The position numbers and the translations under genes are program-made. A stretch of 64,000 nucleotides of DNA from CAWCDJ01 sp963794265 (GTDB lineage Bacteria; Acidobacteriota; Terriglobia; Bryobacterales; Bryobacteraceae). The DNA is taken from the NCBI GenBank assembly GCA_963794265.1, contig CAWCDJ010000001.1, forward strand, positions 1,116,001 to 1,180,000, written 5' to 3'. The notes below the pieces were generated by a model, which was not told the origin of the DNA, searched no databases, and saw only the letters and a list, made by a program, of their open reading frames with translations. Numbering within the stretch: position 1 is the stretch's first letter; the number at the start of each line of letters is the position of its first letter. Below are positions 36,126-44,738 of the stretch, in pieces.

Positions 36126-38714
36126 AGCCGCACGGCGCGCCGGAACAGCCGCCGCCACAAGCGCCACTAACGCGAGCAGCAGAACGGTTCCCGCCAGCAC
36201 CCGCGGGTCGGCCGGCTCGAGGCCGAACACGAGATTGGCTACCAGGCGGCCGAGCACCGAAGCGGCCAGAGCTCCGGCCGCCACCCCCGCCGCGGCGAGC
36301 AACGCGACTTCCCGAAACACCAGGCCCATGACACCGCGTCGCGTGGCGCCGAGCGCCATCCGGATGCCGATCTCGCCGGTGCGCCGCGCCACATCATACG
36401 CCAGCAGGCCGTAAATCCCTACCGCTGCCAACGCAATCGCCAGAATGCCGAAGCCGAAAGAGAGGGCGGCAGTGAGGCGGTCGCGGTCAATGGTGCGGTT
36501 GAACAGGTTGCCCGCCGAGTCGATGCTATCTATGCGGAGAGCGGAGTCTTCCGCGCGAATGACGGCGCGCAGGTCCGCCGGGATGGCGGCATTCGGCCTG
36601 CGGGTCCGCACCAGAAACCGCGTGGTGAAAACGGAAGTCCGGGTTTGCATGTGGGGCAGGTAAAACACCCACGGCGGGCGCCGGCGCACATCGGTACGAA
36701 TGTCTCCCACAACCCCCACAACCTGCCAGGCTCTCTTGCCCTTGCTCGTTGCCATGTTGAAGTTGCGGCCAATCGGGTTCGCGCCAGGAAAGAAGTGCCG
36801 GGCGAATTCCTGGCTGACGATTGCCGCCGGCGGCGCCGCAGCGTCATCGCGCTCCGTAAAATCGCGCCCCGCGAGCAGGCGCGCACCAACTCCTGCGCAA
36901 TAGCGTGGCCCCACGTCATGGAAGACGGCGTGATGTTCCGGTCCGGCGGTCCCGGGCAGGGCTTCGGTCTCGACTCCGGTTTCAGAGTTCCGGCCCGAGT
37001 AAATGCCGTTCGACGAGTAGGTCGCCGACTGAACGAGTGGAAGCGCCGACAACCGCTCCTGGAGCCGACGGTTCAAAGCCGCCATGGAGGCACCTTCGTA
37101 GCCGGCTTCCGTCGAGTCCACATCCACCTGGATCAGGTTGCGCCGGTCGATCCCGGTATCGAAGGTAGTGAGGTTCCGCAGGCTGAACGCAAATAGAAAG
37201 GTTCCGGACACCAGCACCACCGAGAGAGCCAGTTGCACGGAAACAGCCGCACGGCCAAGCGTCCGGTGTGCGCGTGCCGCCGTAACGGCGCGGTCTCCCT
37301 GCTGGAGACTCGCCGCAAGCGGGCCACGCGTGGCGCGCAGGGCAGGCACTACGCCACAGATCAGCGCCGCGACAATTGACGCCACCAACACGAACAGCAG
37401 CAGGCTGCTATCGATCCGCAGATCGAGCCTCACGGGGCTGCCGTTCCAGGAGATGAGGGAAACCAGTCCGACCGCCGCCGGGCGGTAGAAGGCCAGCCCG
37501 AGCGCGGCGCCGCAGCCGGCAACGACGATCGACTCGGCAAGCAACTGCCGCACGATGCGCCAACGGCCGGCGCCGATCGAGAGGCGCACGGAGAGTTCGC
37601 GGCGGCGCTCGTCGGTGCGGGCGAATTGCAGCCCCATGACGTTCACGCAGGCGAGCAGCAGCGCGATCACAACCATCGCAAAGATCGTGCGCAGCGGCTC
37701 CGAGAAGCGATACCGCAGCGCGGAGACACCCTTTCCGGCTGGCTGTAGATCCAGTTGTTCGGCTTCGATCTGCTTGCGGATCCATTCGGGCAGCCCCGGC
37801 CCCCCACGTTCGATGTCGATGCGCTGAGCCTGACGCGAGAGCACCGCTGCGGCTTGAGGGATCCCGATGCCCGGCCTCAAGCGCCCGAAGAGATCGAGAA
37901 AATTGTCGTTACGGTTGTCGAGCCAGTTGCGGCCGGGAAAGATGGCGGGCTGCTGGGAGAGGGGGATCCAAACATCGGCTCCGTCGCCGATACGCAGGCC
38001 GAGAAATTCGAGCGGCGCAACCCCGACGATTGTGAAAGGAACCTTCTGAATGTAGATGGTCCGTCCCAGCGCGTCGCGTCCTCCGCCGTAGGCTCGCTGC
38101 CAGTAGCGGTAGCTGAGGACAGCCGCATGCGACGGCCCCGCGCGGCGGTCGTCTTCGGGCGACAGAGTGCGGCCGAGCAGCGGGGATACGCCCAACTCGG
38201 TGAAGTAGTTGCCCGAGACAAGCTCCACCTGGCCGGCTTCGGACCCACCGCCCGTATCGAGGTCGCGGCCGAGAACGCCGGTGGTCGCGAGAACACCCGA
38301 CAGCACTTCGCCGGAGTTCTCCTGGAACTGCCGGAACGCGAAATAGGAGGCGCTGCTTTCACTAAGCTGGACAAGCCTCGACGGATCGCGCACCGGCAGG
38401 TCGCGCCAGAGGAGTGCGTCGATGAGGCGGAAGATAGCGGCATCGGCGCCGATGCCGAGCGCCAGCGAAAGCACTGCCGCGGCCGTGAACCAGGGCTGCC
38501 GGCGTAGCACTCGGAAGGCGTAGAGGATATCTCGTCCCAAGCCCTCCAGCCAAGACCACCCCCACACGGCGCGCGCGTCTTCCGCCGCAAGCGTGAGGTT
38601 GCCAAGTTCGCGCCGGTCCGCCAGGGCGGCAAGGGCGTCTAACTCCTCCTGCATGTCGCGCTCAGCGGCGCGGCGAAAGCCAGGCAGCAGGTACTTCCAC
38701 CGATCGACGATCAT
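36090..38714 (-). CDS. ADOP-type ABC transporter permease with PadR partner
   Basis: An 874-residue member of the acidobacterial duplicated orphan permease family. It begins with a cytoplasmic prefix of about 70 residues (DRWKYLLPGFRRAAERDMQEELDALAALADRREL, in part), the permease-prefix seen in most ADOPs, followed by TM1 and two MacB-core/FtsX blocks. FtsX hallmarks are VNVMGLQFARTDERRRELSVRLSIG in the middle and RRTGEIGIRMALGATRRGV near the end, closing with AAAVPARRAASMDPAAAL. No ATPase is adjacent. The ATG overlaps the PadR stop by four bases, so the two are an operon. Its 3' end overlaps the MFS gene by 36 bases. Confidence 0.9.
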   Translation of the reverse strand: MIVDRWKYLLPGFRRAAERDMQEELDALAALADRRELGNLTLAAEDARAVWGWSWLEGLGRDILYAFRVLRRQPWFTAAAVLSLALGIGADAAIFRLIDALLWRDLPVRDPSRLVQLSESSASYFAFRQFQENSGEVLSGVLATTGVLGRDLDTGGGSEAGQVELVSGNYFTELGVSPLLGRTLSPEDDRRAGPSHAAVLSYRYWQRAYGGGRDALGRTIYIQKVPFTIVGVAPLEFLGLRIGDGADVWIPLSQQPAIFPGRNWLDNRNDNFLDLFGRLRPGIGIPQAAAVLSRQAQRIDIERGGPGLPEWIRKQIEAEQLDLQPAGKGVSALRYRFSEPLRTIFAMVVIALLLACVNVMGLQFARTDERRRELSVRLSIGAGRWRIVRQLLAESIVVAGCGAALGLAFYRPAAVGLVSLISWNGSPVRLDLRIDSSLLLFVLVASIVAALICGVVPALRATRGPLAASLQQGDRAVTAARAHRTLGRAAVSVQLALSVVLVSGTFLFAFSLRNLTTFDTGIDRRNLIQVDVDSTEAGYEGASMAALNRRLQERLSALPLVQSATYSSNGIYSGRNSETGVETEALPGTAGPEHHAVFHDVGPRYCAGVGARLLAGRDFTERDDAAAPPAAIVSQEFARHFFPGANPIGRNFNMATSKGKRAWQVVGVVGDIRTDVRRRPPWVFYLPHMQTRTSVFTTRFLVRTRRPNAAIPADLRAVIRAEDSALRIDSIDSAGNLFNRTIDRDRLTAALSFGFGILAIALAAVGIYGLLAYDVARRTGEIGIRMALGATRRGVMGLVFREVALLAAAGVAAGALAASVLGRLVANLVFGLEPADPRVLAGTVLLLALVALVAAAVPARRAASMDPAAALRHE

Positions 38715-39046
38715 GTCTCATTCGTCCCCGGTTCCGTCTCCATAACGTTCGCAACGGCCGCCACAAACTGCGACCAGCGGGATTGCTCCTCGGCGAGTTG
38801 CTTCTTCCCGCCCGGCGTAAGCCGATAGAACTTGGCCTTCCGGTTGTGCTCCGAGATTTCCCATTTGGAAGCGATCCACCCCTTGAGTTCCAGCCGCTTC
38901 AGCGCCGGGTAGAGAGAGCCGAACTCGATGTCGAAGGACTCTTTAGAGGTGTGGCGGATCGACTTGGCGATCCCGTATCCGTGGAGCGGCCCGAAGATCA
39001 GGGTTCGGAGCACGAGCATGTCCAGCGTTCCTTGCAGCAGATCCAT
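38711..39046 (-). CDS. PadR family transcriptional regulator
   Basis: A 111-residue winged-helix regulator of the PadR family. The diagnostic start is DLLQGTLDMLVLRTLIFGPLHGYGIAKSI, with ESFDIEFGSLYPALKRLELKGWI and EISEHNRKAKFYRLTPGGKKQL completing the winged helix (quoted in part). The C-terminal dimerisation helix is short. In acidobacteria these small PadR proteins regularly precede ADOP permeases, and here the stop overlaps the permease start. It probably represses its own operon through the palindrome at 39073-39086. The start at 39046 is ATG without a strong ribosome-binding site. Confidence 0.92.
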   Translation of the reverse strand: MDLLQGTLDMLVLRTLIFGPLHGYGIAKSIRHTSKESFDIEFGSLYPALKRLELKGWIASKWEISEHNRKAKFYRLTPGGKKQLAEEQSRWSQFVAAVANVMETEPGTNET

Positions 39047-39061
39047 ATGAAGTACATCTAT

Positions 39062-39090
39062 ATATTGAGTGTCTCCAGGTCTGGAGTCAA
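39062..39090 (-). promoter_or_regulatory. Candidate promoter with palindromic operator for padR-ADOP
   Basis: On the minus strand TTGACT (39090-39085) and CAATAT (39067-39062) are separated by 17 bases. A perfect palindrome CTCCAG-GT-CTGGAG (39073-39086) lies in the spacer, where a repressor would occlude polymerase. The -10 ends 15 bases before the PadR ATG, leaving a very short leader. Confidence 0.4.
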
Positions 39091-39214
39091 GAGAAACGTT
39101 CGGATTGCAGGCGGGGAGGGAGCCTGCCTTCCGGACTGGTACTGCGCCATCGGACGGGAACGACTAATCGGGTGCCGGCGGTGATATCGTAAACACCTAG
39201 GGGACCGGAACTGC

Positions 39215-40120
39215 ATGATGCTAAAGACCTCAGGACTGCTAATTTCGCTTTGTGCCCTCATCGTCGCGGTTGCGGGCGCACAGCAGGCGCCTACCACCGA
39301 ATTGACCGCCCGCGAGCTGTTCTACGCCGCCGTGGAGGCACCGAAGGCGCCCGCCCGGGCCAAGCCGCCGGCCAAGGCAGTGCACAAGACGGTCGCGAAG
39401 GCCGAGGCCCATAAGAACGGAAGCCGGCCGGCGGCCGCGCCAAGCCGGCCCGTCTCGACCACGCCCGAAGGCGGGTTCGTGCAACTAGCCTCGGAACGGA
39501 CTACCGCACCCGCCCCGACTGCCGGACCGCCGCTCGGCCTCAAGTGCACGATCTTGAAATTGTCCGGCGGGGAGATGACCGCCGTGCCCGCCGATACGGT
39601 ATTCCACGCGGGCGACAAGATTCAATTGGAAGTGCAGGCCAACAGCCCGGGCTACCTTTACATCATCACCAAGGGCTCGAGCGGCACCTGGAGGCCGATG
39701 TTTCCTTCGGCGGAAGTGGAGAACGGCGACAATCGGGTGGACGGCTGGCACAGTTACACGCTGCCGCCGAAATCGCGGATGGTTTTCGACCAGCAAACCG
39801 GTACGGAACGGATTTTCATCGTATTTTCGCGCGAACCCGAGACTGACCTGGAACAGACCATCTACTCGCTCCAGGGAGAAAAAGCGCAGCCGGCCGCGGC
39901 CCCGCGGCACACGGCGCAGCCGAAGCAACTGGTGATGACGGCCAGCGTTGACGATGCCATGGTCGGGCACTTGCGCAATACGTTTTCGCGCGACCTGGTG
40001 ATCGAGCGGGTGGACGAGAGTACGCCCGGCGAGAAGAAAGAAACCGCGGTTTACGTGGTGAACCCCACGGGCAGTTCCGATTCCCGAGTGGTGGCCGATC
40101 TGGCCCTGGTGCACCAATGA
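39215..40120 (+). CDS. DUF4384-domain protein, exported
   Basis: A 301-residue protein with a signal peptide (SGLLISLCALIVAVAGAQ) and a lysine/alanine-rich linker (residues about 45-85, rich in KAPARAKPPAKA-type sequence). The DUF4384 domain follows at about 108-215: FHAGDKIQLEVQANSPGYLYIITKGSSGTW, WHSYTLPPKSRMVFDQQTGTERIFIVFSREP (quoted in part). The domain is a small beta-sandwich, often found beside caspase-like or kinase modules and thought to bind or sense ligands outside the cytoplasm. It is the first gene of a three-gene operon; its stop overlaps the next ATG (ATGA at 40117-40120). Confidence 0.8.
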   Translation: MMLKTSGLLISLCALIVAVAGAQQAPTTELTARELFYAAVEAPKAPARAKPPAKAVHKTVAKAEAHKNGSRPAAAPSRPVSTTPEGGFVQLASERTTAPAPTAGPPLGLKCTILKLSGGEMTAVPADTVFHAGDKIQLEVQANSPGYLYIITKGSSGTWRPMFPSAEVENGDNRVDGWHSYTLPPKSRMVFDQQTGTERIFIVFSREPETDLEQTIYSLQGEKAQPAAAPRHTAQPKQLVMTASVDDAMVGHLRNTFSRDLVIERVDESTPGEKKETAVYVVNPTGSSDSRVVADLALVHQ

Positions 40121-40788
40121 TCCGCGGGCTGGCCGCTGCCACCCTGGGCGCCGCACTGGCAGCCGCGCCGGCTCCGGCGCAGAGCCGCTCCATGCAGCAG
40201 GGCGCGCACCGCATGGAAATCACGCTCGAACGGCTGGAAAAGGGTTCGTGGCACGCCATCGACCCGGGGCTGGTGCTGGCACAGGGCGACCGCGTGCGCT
40301 TTCGCTTCCACACAAACTTCGATGGCTACCTGTATGTCACAAACTACAGCAGCTCCGGAAAGTACGGGCAGTTGTTCCCGCGGGAGGAGACCGGGCAGAA
40401 CAACCAAATCGCCGCCGGCCGGGCGTACCAGGTGCCGGCCACCAGCACGGTTTTCAAAATCGCCGGACCACCGGGCTATGAGACGGTTTACTGGCTGGTG
40501 AGCCCCACGCGCCTGGCGGCGCCGCCGGCCACCCCCACTACCAGGCCGCTGACGCTCTCTCCGCGCTGCGACGATGCGCTTTTGAAGGCGCGGGGCGATT
40601 GCATCGATTCTTCGGCGGGGCCAAAACTGCTTCCGCGCGAGGTGGACGTGCCGCAGGAGCTGGCCCAGGCGGCGGGGGACAGCCGCCGCGAGCTGCTCTT
40701 CATGCGGCAGGAGAACAAGGCGGTGATCTCGTCGCCGGAGCCCCTGACCGGCCCGGTGGTCTACGAGTTCCGCCTGGCGCACCGGTGA
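40117..40788 (+). CDS. DUF4384-like protein, exported
   Basis: A 223-residue protein with a leader RGLAAATLGAALAAAPAPAQS. The core, RVRFRFHTNFDGYLYVTNYSSSGKYGQLFP followed by YQVPATSTVFKIAGPPGYETVYWLVSP (quoted in part), is the same beta-sandwich pattern as in the preceding gene, so it is a second DUF4384-type domain. The rest contains a lone cysteine pair (SPRCDDALLKARGDCID) that may form a disulfide. The start overlaps the stop of the upstream gene, and a GTGA at its own end overlaps the caspase gene, so all three are probably translationally coupled. No enzymatic motif is present. Confidence 0.72.
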   Translation: MIRGLAAATLGAALAAAPAPAQSRSMQQGAHRMEITLERLEKGSWHAIDPGLVLAQGDRVRFRFHTNFDGYLYVTNYSSSGKYGQLFPREETGQNNQIAAGRAYQVPATSTVFKIAGPPGYETVYWLVSPTRLAAPPATPTTRPLTLSPRCDDALLKARGDCIDSSAGPKLLPREVDVPQELAQAAGDSRRELLFMRQENKAVISSPEPLTGPVVYEFRLAHR

Positions 40789-40793
40789 TCGTC

Positions 40794-42863
40794 ATGTGGA
40801 AGAGCCTTCCTTTCCTGCTGGCCTGCGCCGCGCTGGGCGCCCAGCAGCAGCCCTCGCAACAGCGCCAGCGCGATCTGAAGCTGGAGAAGATCGAGACTCC
40901 GGAGCCGCCCAAGACGCCGTCGATTCCACGCAGCTACGCGGTGATCGTGGGCATTTCGCGCTATAAGAGCCTGCCGGCGAAGTTGCAGTTGCAGTATCCG
41001 GAACGGGATGCGCAATCCATTTACACCATTCTGATCAGTCCGGAAGGCGGCAATTTCAAGGCCGAGAACGTCCACATCCTTACGGGTGATAAAGCCACGC
41101 TGGCGGGCTTACGCCGCGAAATCGATACCTGGCTGCCGAGCGTGGCCAAGCCCGGCGATCGCGTGCTGGTGTACTTCGCCGGCCACGGCTTCATGTATCA
41201 GGGCAAGGGGTATCTGGCTCCCTACGATTTCGATGCGAGCCGGATTGCCGGCACGGGCTACCCGATGGACGAATTGGGCGATGTGATGGGCAGTAAGATT
41301 AGCGCCACGTCGAAAGTTCTGCTGACCGACGCCTGCCATAGCGGCGCGATTTCGCCGGAAGACACGGCGAGCCTGAACAAAACGCTTTCTTCGCTCAACA
41401 CCTCGTTGTTTTCGCTGACGGCCAGCCGCGACCGGGAGCGGTCGTTCGAAAGTCCGGAGCTGGAGGGCGGCCACGGCGTGTTCACTTACTATGTGGTGAA
41501 AGGCCTGGAAGGCGCGGCCGACACGAACCATGACGGCATCGTAACCGCCGACGAACTGGCCGAGTACACCCACACTCAGGTGCGCGAGGCCACCGGCGCG
41601 CAGCAGAATCCGACCTCCGACCGCGGTAGCTTCGACCCGAATATGCTCCTGTCTTATGTGCCCTCGAACGCCGCCCCCGCTACACCGCCGGCGCCCAAGT
41701 TCGGCACCCTGGTGTTCGAGGCGAATAAGGACGGCGTGGAGGTGTTCGTCGACGACAAATCGGTCGGAGTAATCCCGGCGGGTAAGACGATTACCGTGCC
41801 GGGGCTACAGCCGGGCGAGCACACCATTAAGGGCGTCAAGATGGGTTACGAGCCCGACGGTCCGCGGCAGGAGACCGTGTACCCCGGGCAGGAATCCACG
41901 GTCACGATCAAAATCCTGATTCCGCGCCGGCGGACCAAGGCCGCCGTGGACTCGCTCGACGAAGGCATCAAGTATTACCTCAAGGGCTATCAGCAGAATT
42001 ATAAGAAGGCGGCCGAGTATTTCGAGAAGGCGCTGGCGGCCGACCCCACTTACAGCCAGGCAGCTTACTACTTGGGGCTGACTTACAACGCCATGTTCGA
42101 CGAGCAGAAAGCCCAGGAGTATTTCAAGAAGGCCATCGAGATCGACCCGGACTATCTGGAGGCGCACGCCAATTATGCCGGCATGTTGCTGGATATCGGA
42201 GACGTGGATGAGGCAATCCGGCAGATCAACACCGTGCTGGTGCGCCAGCCGAACCATGCCATGGCGCTCACCATGCTGGCTCAGGCCTACCGCCTGAAAG
42301 GGCTCTACGGCCAGTCGATCGACGCGGCGCGCAAAGCCGTGCAACTGGCGCCCAAGGACGCCGAACCGCACCTGTGGATGGCGGACAGCCTCAGGTTGAG
42401 CGGCAAGTATGCCGATGCGAAAGGCGAGTACAGCCAATACCTGGCGCTGAGCGATTTCGACAGCCACCTGGCGGGGCAACTGAATTACTACGTGCTGGGA
42501 TCCCTGTTCGGCCTGGGAAAGAAGAAGCGCGCCGGAACGCATGACATCTGGAGCGATCTACGCAGCCTGGCGTATTTCGGGCTGTGCGACTGCGAGCGCA
42601 AGCTGTCGAACTTCGACCTGGCGATCGGGTACTGCCAGCGTTCGCTCTCTTACGATCCGGAAGATCCCTACGCGCATTTCGCGCTGGGCGTTTCTTACAT
42701 GCGCAAGGCCAACGAGACCAACAGCCTCGCGGAGCTCGGGCCGGCGCTGAAGCATCTCGAACAGGTGGTGGCGATCAACCCGGACCTGGACGAAGCGCAG
42801 TTCGCCAAGAAAAACATCACGGCCATTCAGCAGGCCATACAAAGGGCGGAGCCGCGGCCCTGA
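40794..42863 (+). CDS. Caspase-family (C14) protein with EF-hand-like loop, PEGA domain and TPRs
   Basis: A 689-residue exported orthocaspase-like protein. A short leader (WKSLPFLLACAALGAQ) is followed by the p20-like caspase domain at about 45-290. The catalytic dyad is visible as His131 in YFAGHGF and Cys181 in DACHSG. Within the p10-like part, residues 243-254 (DTNHDGIVTADE) have the exact 12-residue EF-hand loop spacing with acidic residues at positions 1, 3, 5 and 12. A PEGA domain follows (about 303-385: VFVDDKSVGVIPAGKTITVPGLQPGEHTI in part). TPRs occupy the remainder (YYLGLTYNAMFDEQKAQEYFKKAIEIDPD in part). Start is ATG at 40794, or GTG at 40785 if coupled to the gene upstream. It is the last gene of the DUF4384 operon. 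Confidence 0.88.
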   Translation: MWKSLPFLLACAALGAQQQPSQQRQRDLKLEKIETPEPPKTPSIPRSYAVIVGISRYKSLPAKLQLQYPERDAQSIYTILISPEGGNFKAENVHILTGDKATLAGLRREIDTWLPSVAKPGDRVLVYFAGHGFMYQGKGYLAPYDFDASRIAGTGYPMDELGDVMGSKISATSKVLLTDACHSGAISPEDTASLNKTLSSLNTSLFSLTASRDRERSFESPELEGGHGVFTYYVVKGLEGAADTNHDGIVTADELAEYTHTQVREATGAQQNPTSDRGSFDPNMLLSYVPSNAAPATPPAPKFGTLVFEANKDGVEVFVDDKSVGVIPAGKTITVPGLQPGEHTIKGVKMGYEPDGPRQETVYPGQESTVTIKILIPRRRTKAAVDSLDEGIKYYLKGYQQNYKKAAEYFEKALAADPTYSQAAYYLGLTYNAMFDEQKAQEYFKKAIEIDPDYLEAHANYAGMLLDIGDVDEAIRQINTVLVRQPNHAMALTMLAQAYRLKGLYGQSIDAARKAVQLAPKDAEPHLWMADSLRLSGKYADAKGEYSQYLALSDFDSHLAGQLNYYVLGSLFGLGKKKRAGTHDIWSDLRSLAYFGLCDCERKLSNFDLAIGYCQRSLSYDPEDPYAHFALGVSYMRKANETNSLAELGPALKHLEQVVAINPDLDEAQFAKKNITAIQQAIQRAEPRP

Positions 42864-42900
42864 TTCCGGCCGTCCGGCTGTCTCTCCGGCTTTCCACTTT

Positions 42901-44598
42901 TCAACTCGCGCCCTTCCGCACGGCGGATTCGGCCGGCGGGTAAGGCAGGCGATTCTGCATGCGAGCGACCTCGTCGGGCGAAAAATCGGGGAACGGAAGG
43001 CGGCCGTCCTGCTTCCACTCGCGCACCTGTTGCTGGGCGGCCTCTCTGAGATCCCCATCCATCCCGGCCCCGCGGGCGATATAGTTGGTCTGCACGGGGA
43101 TGGCGAGGCTGGTCCCAGCCGTCGAAATGACTTCGAGCATCCGCAGCAAGAGATCCTCCTGGATGGCCACAAACTCGCCATAGTCGGCGGTGAGCACGTA
43201 GGCAAACACCTCCAGCGTGAGTGCGGCCGGAGCGAAGCCGATCAACCGGACCCGGCCGCCCGGCTCCACTTTCGGATGTTCGTACAGCAGCTTGCGGATT
43301 CCGACCAGAACATACCGCAACTGGTCGGCCGTGCTATCGATCCGGAGACCGAATACCGGATGGAACCACACTTTCTCGCGCGGTCCGAAGTTCTCGATAT
43401 TGATGGCGGCGAACTGCCCGTTGGGTATGGTGATGACCGTGCGGTCGAGCGTCTGGATGCGGGTGGAACGCAGGCCGATATCCTGCACGGTGCCGACGTT
43501 GTCGCCGAATTTGCAGAAATCGCCGACGCGGACCGGCTGATCGATCACCAGCGAGATGCCCGCGAACAGATTCTCAATGGTCTTTTGAGCGGCCAGGGCC
43601 ACGGCGATGCCGCCAACCCCCAGGCCGGCCAGCACCGTGGACATCTGAAATCCGAAATTGTCGAGAACCACGAGCGAGATCGACACAACCGCCAGGACCT
43701 TCAGGATGCGTCGCCCGAGCGGCACCACCGCGGTTGCGGCGACGCGATGGGTGCGAACCAGCCCCAGCCTCGCCCGGTCCGAGGCGATATCGATGAGCCG
43801 CAGGAGGAACCAGGCGGCCGCCGTGGCGACCAGCATCATTTCGAGATCCCCGACGGTCTGGCGCATGAGAAGCGGTAAGGAGAGCAGCAGCAGCCCGGGG
43901 TGAAACAGGGAGACGGTGAGAAACAGGCGGAGCGGTCCGCGGAGTTTCTGGACGACCTCGTCGTCCAGAGCGTTGACCGTGCGGTGCGCAAAGCCGGCGA
44001 CGAACCAGAGCAGGATTCTCGTCAGAAGAAAGGCCAGGCAAATCGCCACCGGCGCCAGCAGCAGGAGGGCGATCCAGCGCCACACGGCGGCGCCGAAGAA
44101 CTGCGTTTGCGTCAGGACGCCGGGGAGATAGCGCTCCACCAGGGAAGGCGAAATGGAGCGGTAGACGGCGGGGATGCCGGCCAGCGTTTCCGATGAGAAT
44201 AGCCAAATGCCGCCGCCCGATGGTACGCGATGAAGCATCACGCGCAAGGACCCCTGCGAATCCGGAATGGTGCCGATGAGTTCGCTGTCCGGAGGCAGGC
44301 CATCGGCCAGATTTCCCTCGGGGCTGTTTTCGATCGCGCCGAGATCGATGTTCAACCGGCGATCGAGGACCGTCTTGAGCTCGGATGCTAGATCGCGAGA
44401 GGCTGCAGTGGCGGGATTGGCGGGGGAGTGTCCGTCCTCCAGGTACTGAGCAGCCAGGCGGTAATTGTGGTCCTGGCCGGCGCGAAGAAACTCGAGCACC
44501 GTGCTGCGCGGCGTGGAGCGGCCCAGAGGGTCGGCAGGCGCTCCGCGGCCTGCGAGCGCGAACAGCAGAAATGTAAAAAAGAGCCTGAATCGAACCAT
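42901..44598 (-). CDS. MscS-family mechanosensitive ion channel
   Basis: A 565-residue channel protein larger than E. coli MscS. It has a signal peptide (FRLFFTFLLFALAGRGA) and a periplasmic domain of about 130 residues with helical character. Several TM helices follow. The pore-lining helix contains AGLGVGGIAVALAAQKTIENLFAG, the MscS TM3 glycine/alanine pattern, and the beta domain has RVGDFCKFGDNVGTVQDIGLRSTRI. A C-terminal alpha/beta domain closes the chain. It should open under membrane tension and release solutes upon hypo-osmotic shock. It is divergent from the GluR0-like potassium channel gene, 140 bases away. Confidence 0.92.
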   Translation of the reverse strand: MVRFRLFFTFLLFALAGRGAPADPLGRSTPRSTVLEFLRAGQDHNYRLAAQYLEDGHSPANPATAASRDLASELKTVLDRRLNIDLGAIENSPEGNLADGLPPDSELIGTIPDSQGSLRVMLHRVPSGGGIWLFSSETLAGIPAVYRSISPSLVERYLPGVLTQTQFFGAAVWRWIALLLLAPVAICLAFLLTRILLWFVAGFAHRTVNALDDEVVQKLRGPLRLFLTVSLFHPGLLLLSLPLLMRQTVGDLEMMLVATAAAWFLLRLIDIASDRARLGLVRTHRVAATAVVPLGRRILKVLAVVSISLVVLDNFGFQMSTVLAGLGVGGIAVALAAQKTIENLFAGISLVIDQPVRVGDFCKFGDNVGTVQDIGLRSTRIQTLDRTVITIPNGQFAAINIENFGPREKVWFHPVFGLRIDSTADQLRYVLVGIRKLLYEHPKVEPGGRVRLIGFAPAALTLEVFAYVLTADYGEFVAIQEDLLLRMLEVISTAGTSLAIPVQTNYIARGAGMDGDLREAAQQQVREWKQDGRLPFPDFSPDEVARMQNRLPYPPAESAVRKGAS

Positions 44599-44738
44599 CG
44601 CGAATTAGCGAACACCTTTATTGCCATTCTCGCGAACAGACCGCGACGGCGGGGCCACGCTACACAGATTTTGCTCGCGAGTTCACCTGTTTCAAGGATG
44701 CGTCGGCCAAGCAGCGGGGCGTACAATTCAACTAGAAG

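Noticed and set aside
44608..44638. Repeats of GCGAACA between the MscS and GluR0-like genes as a shared operator
   Set aside because: Only two exact seven-base copies in a GC-rich gap; not enough to claim a regulator site.
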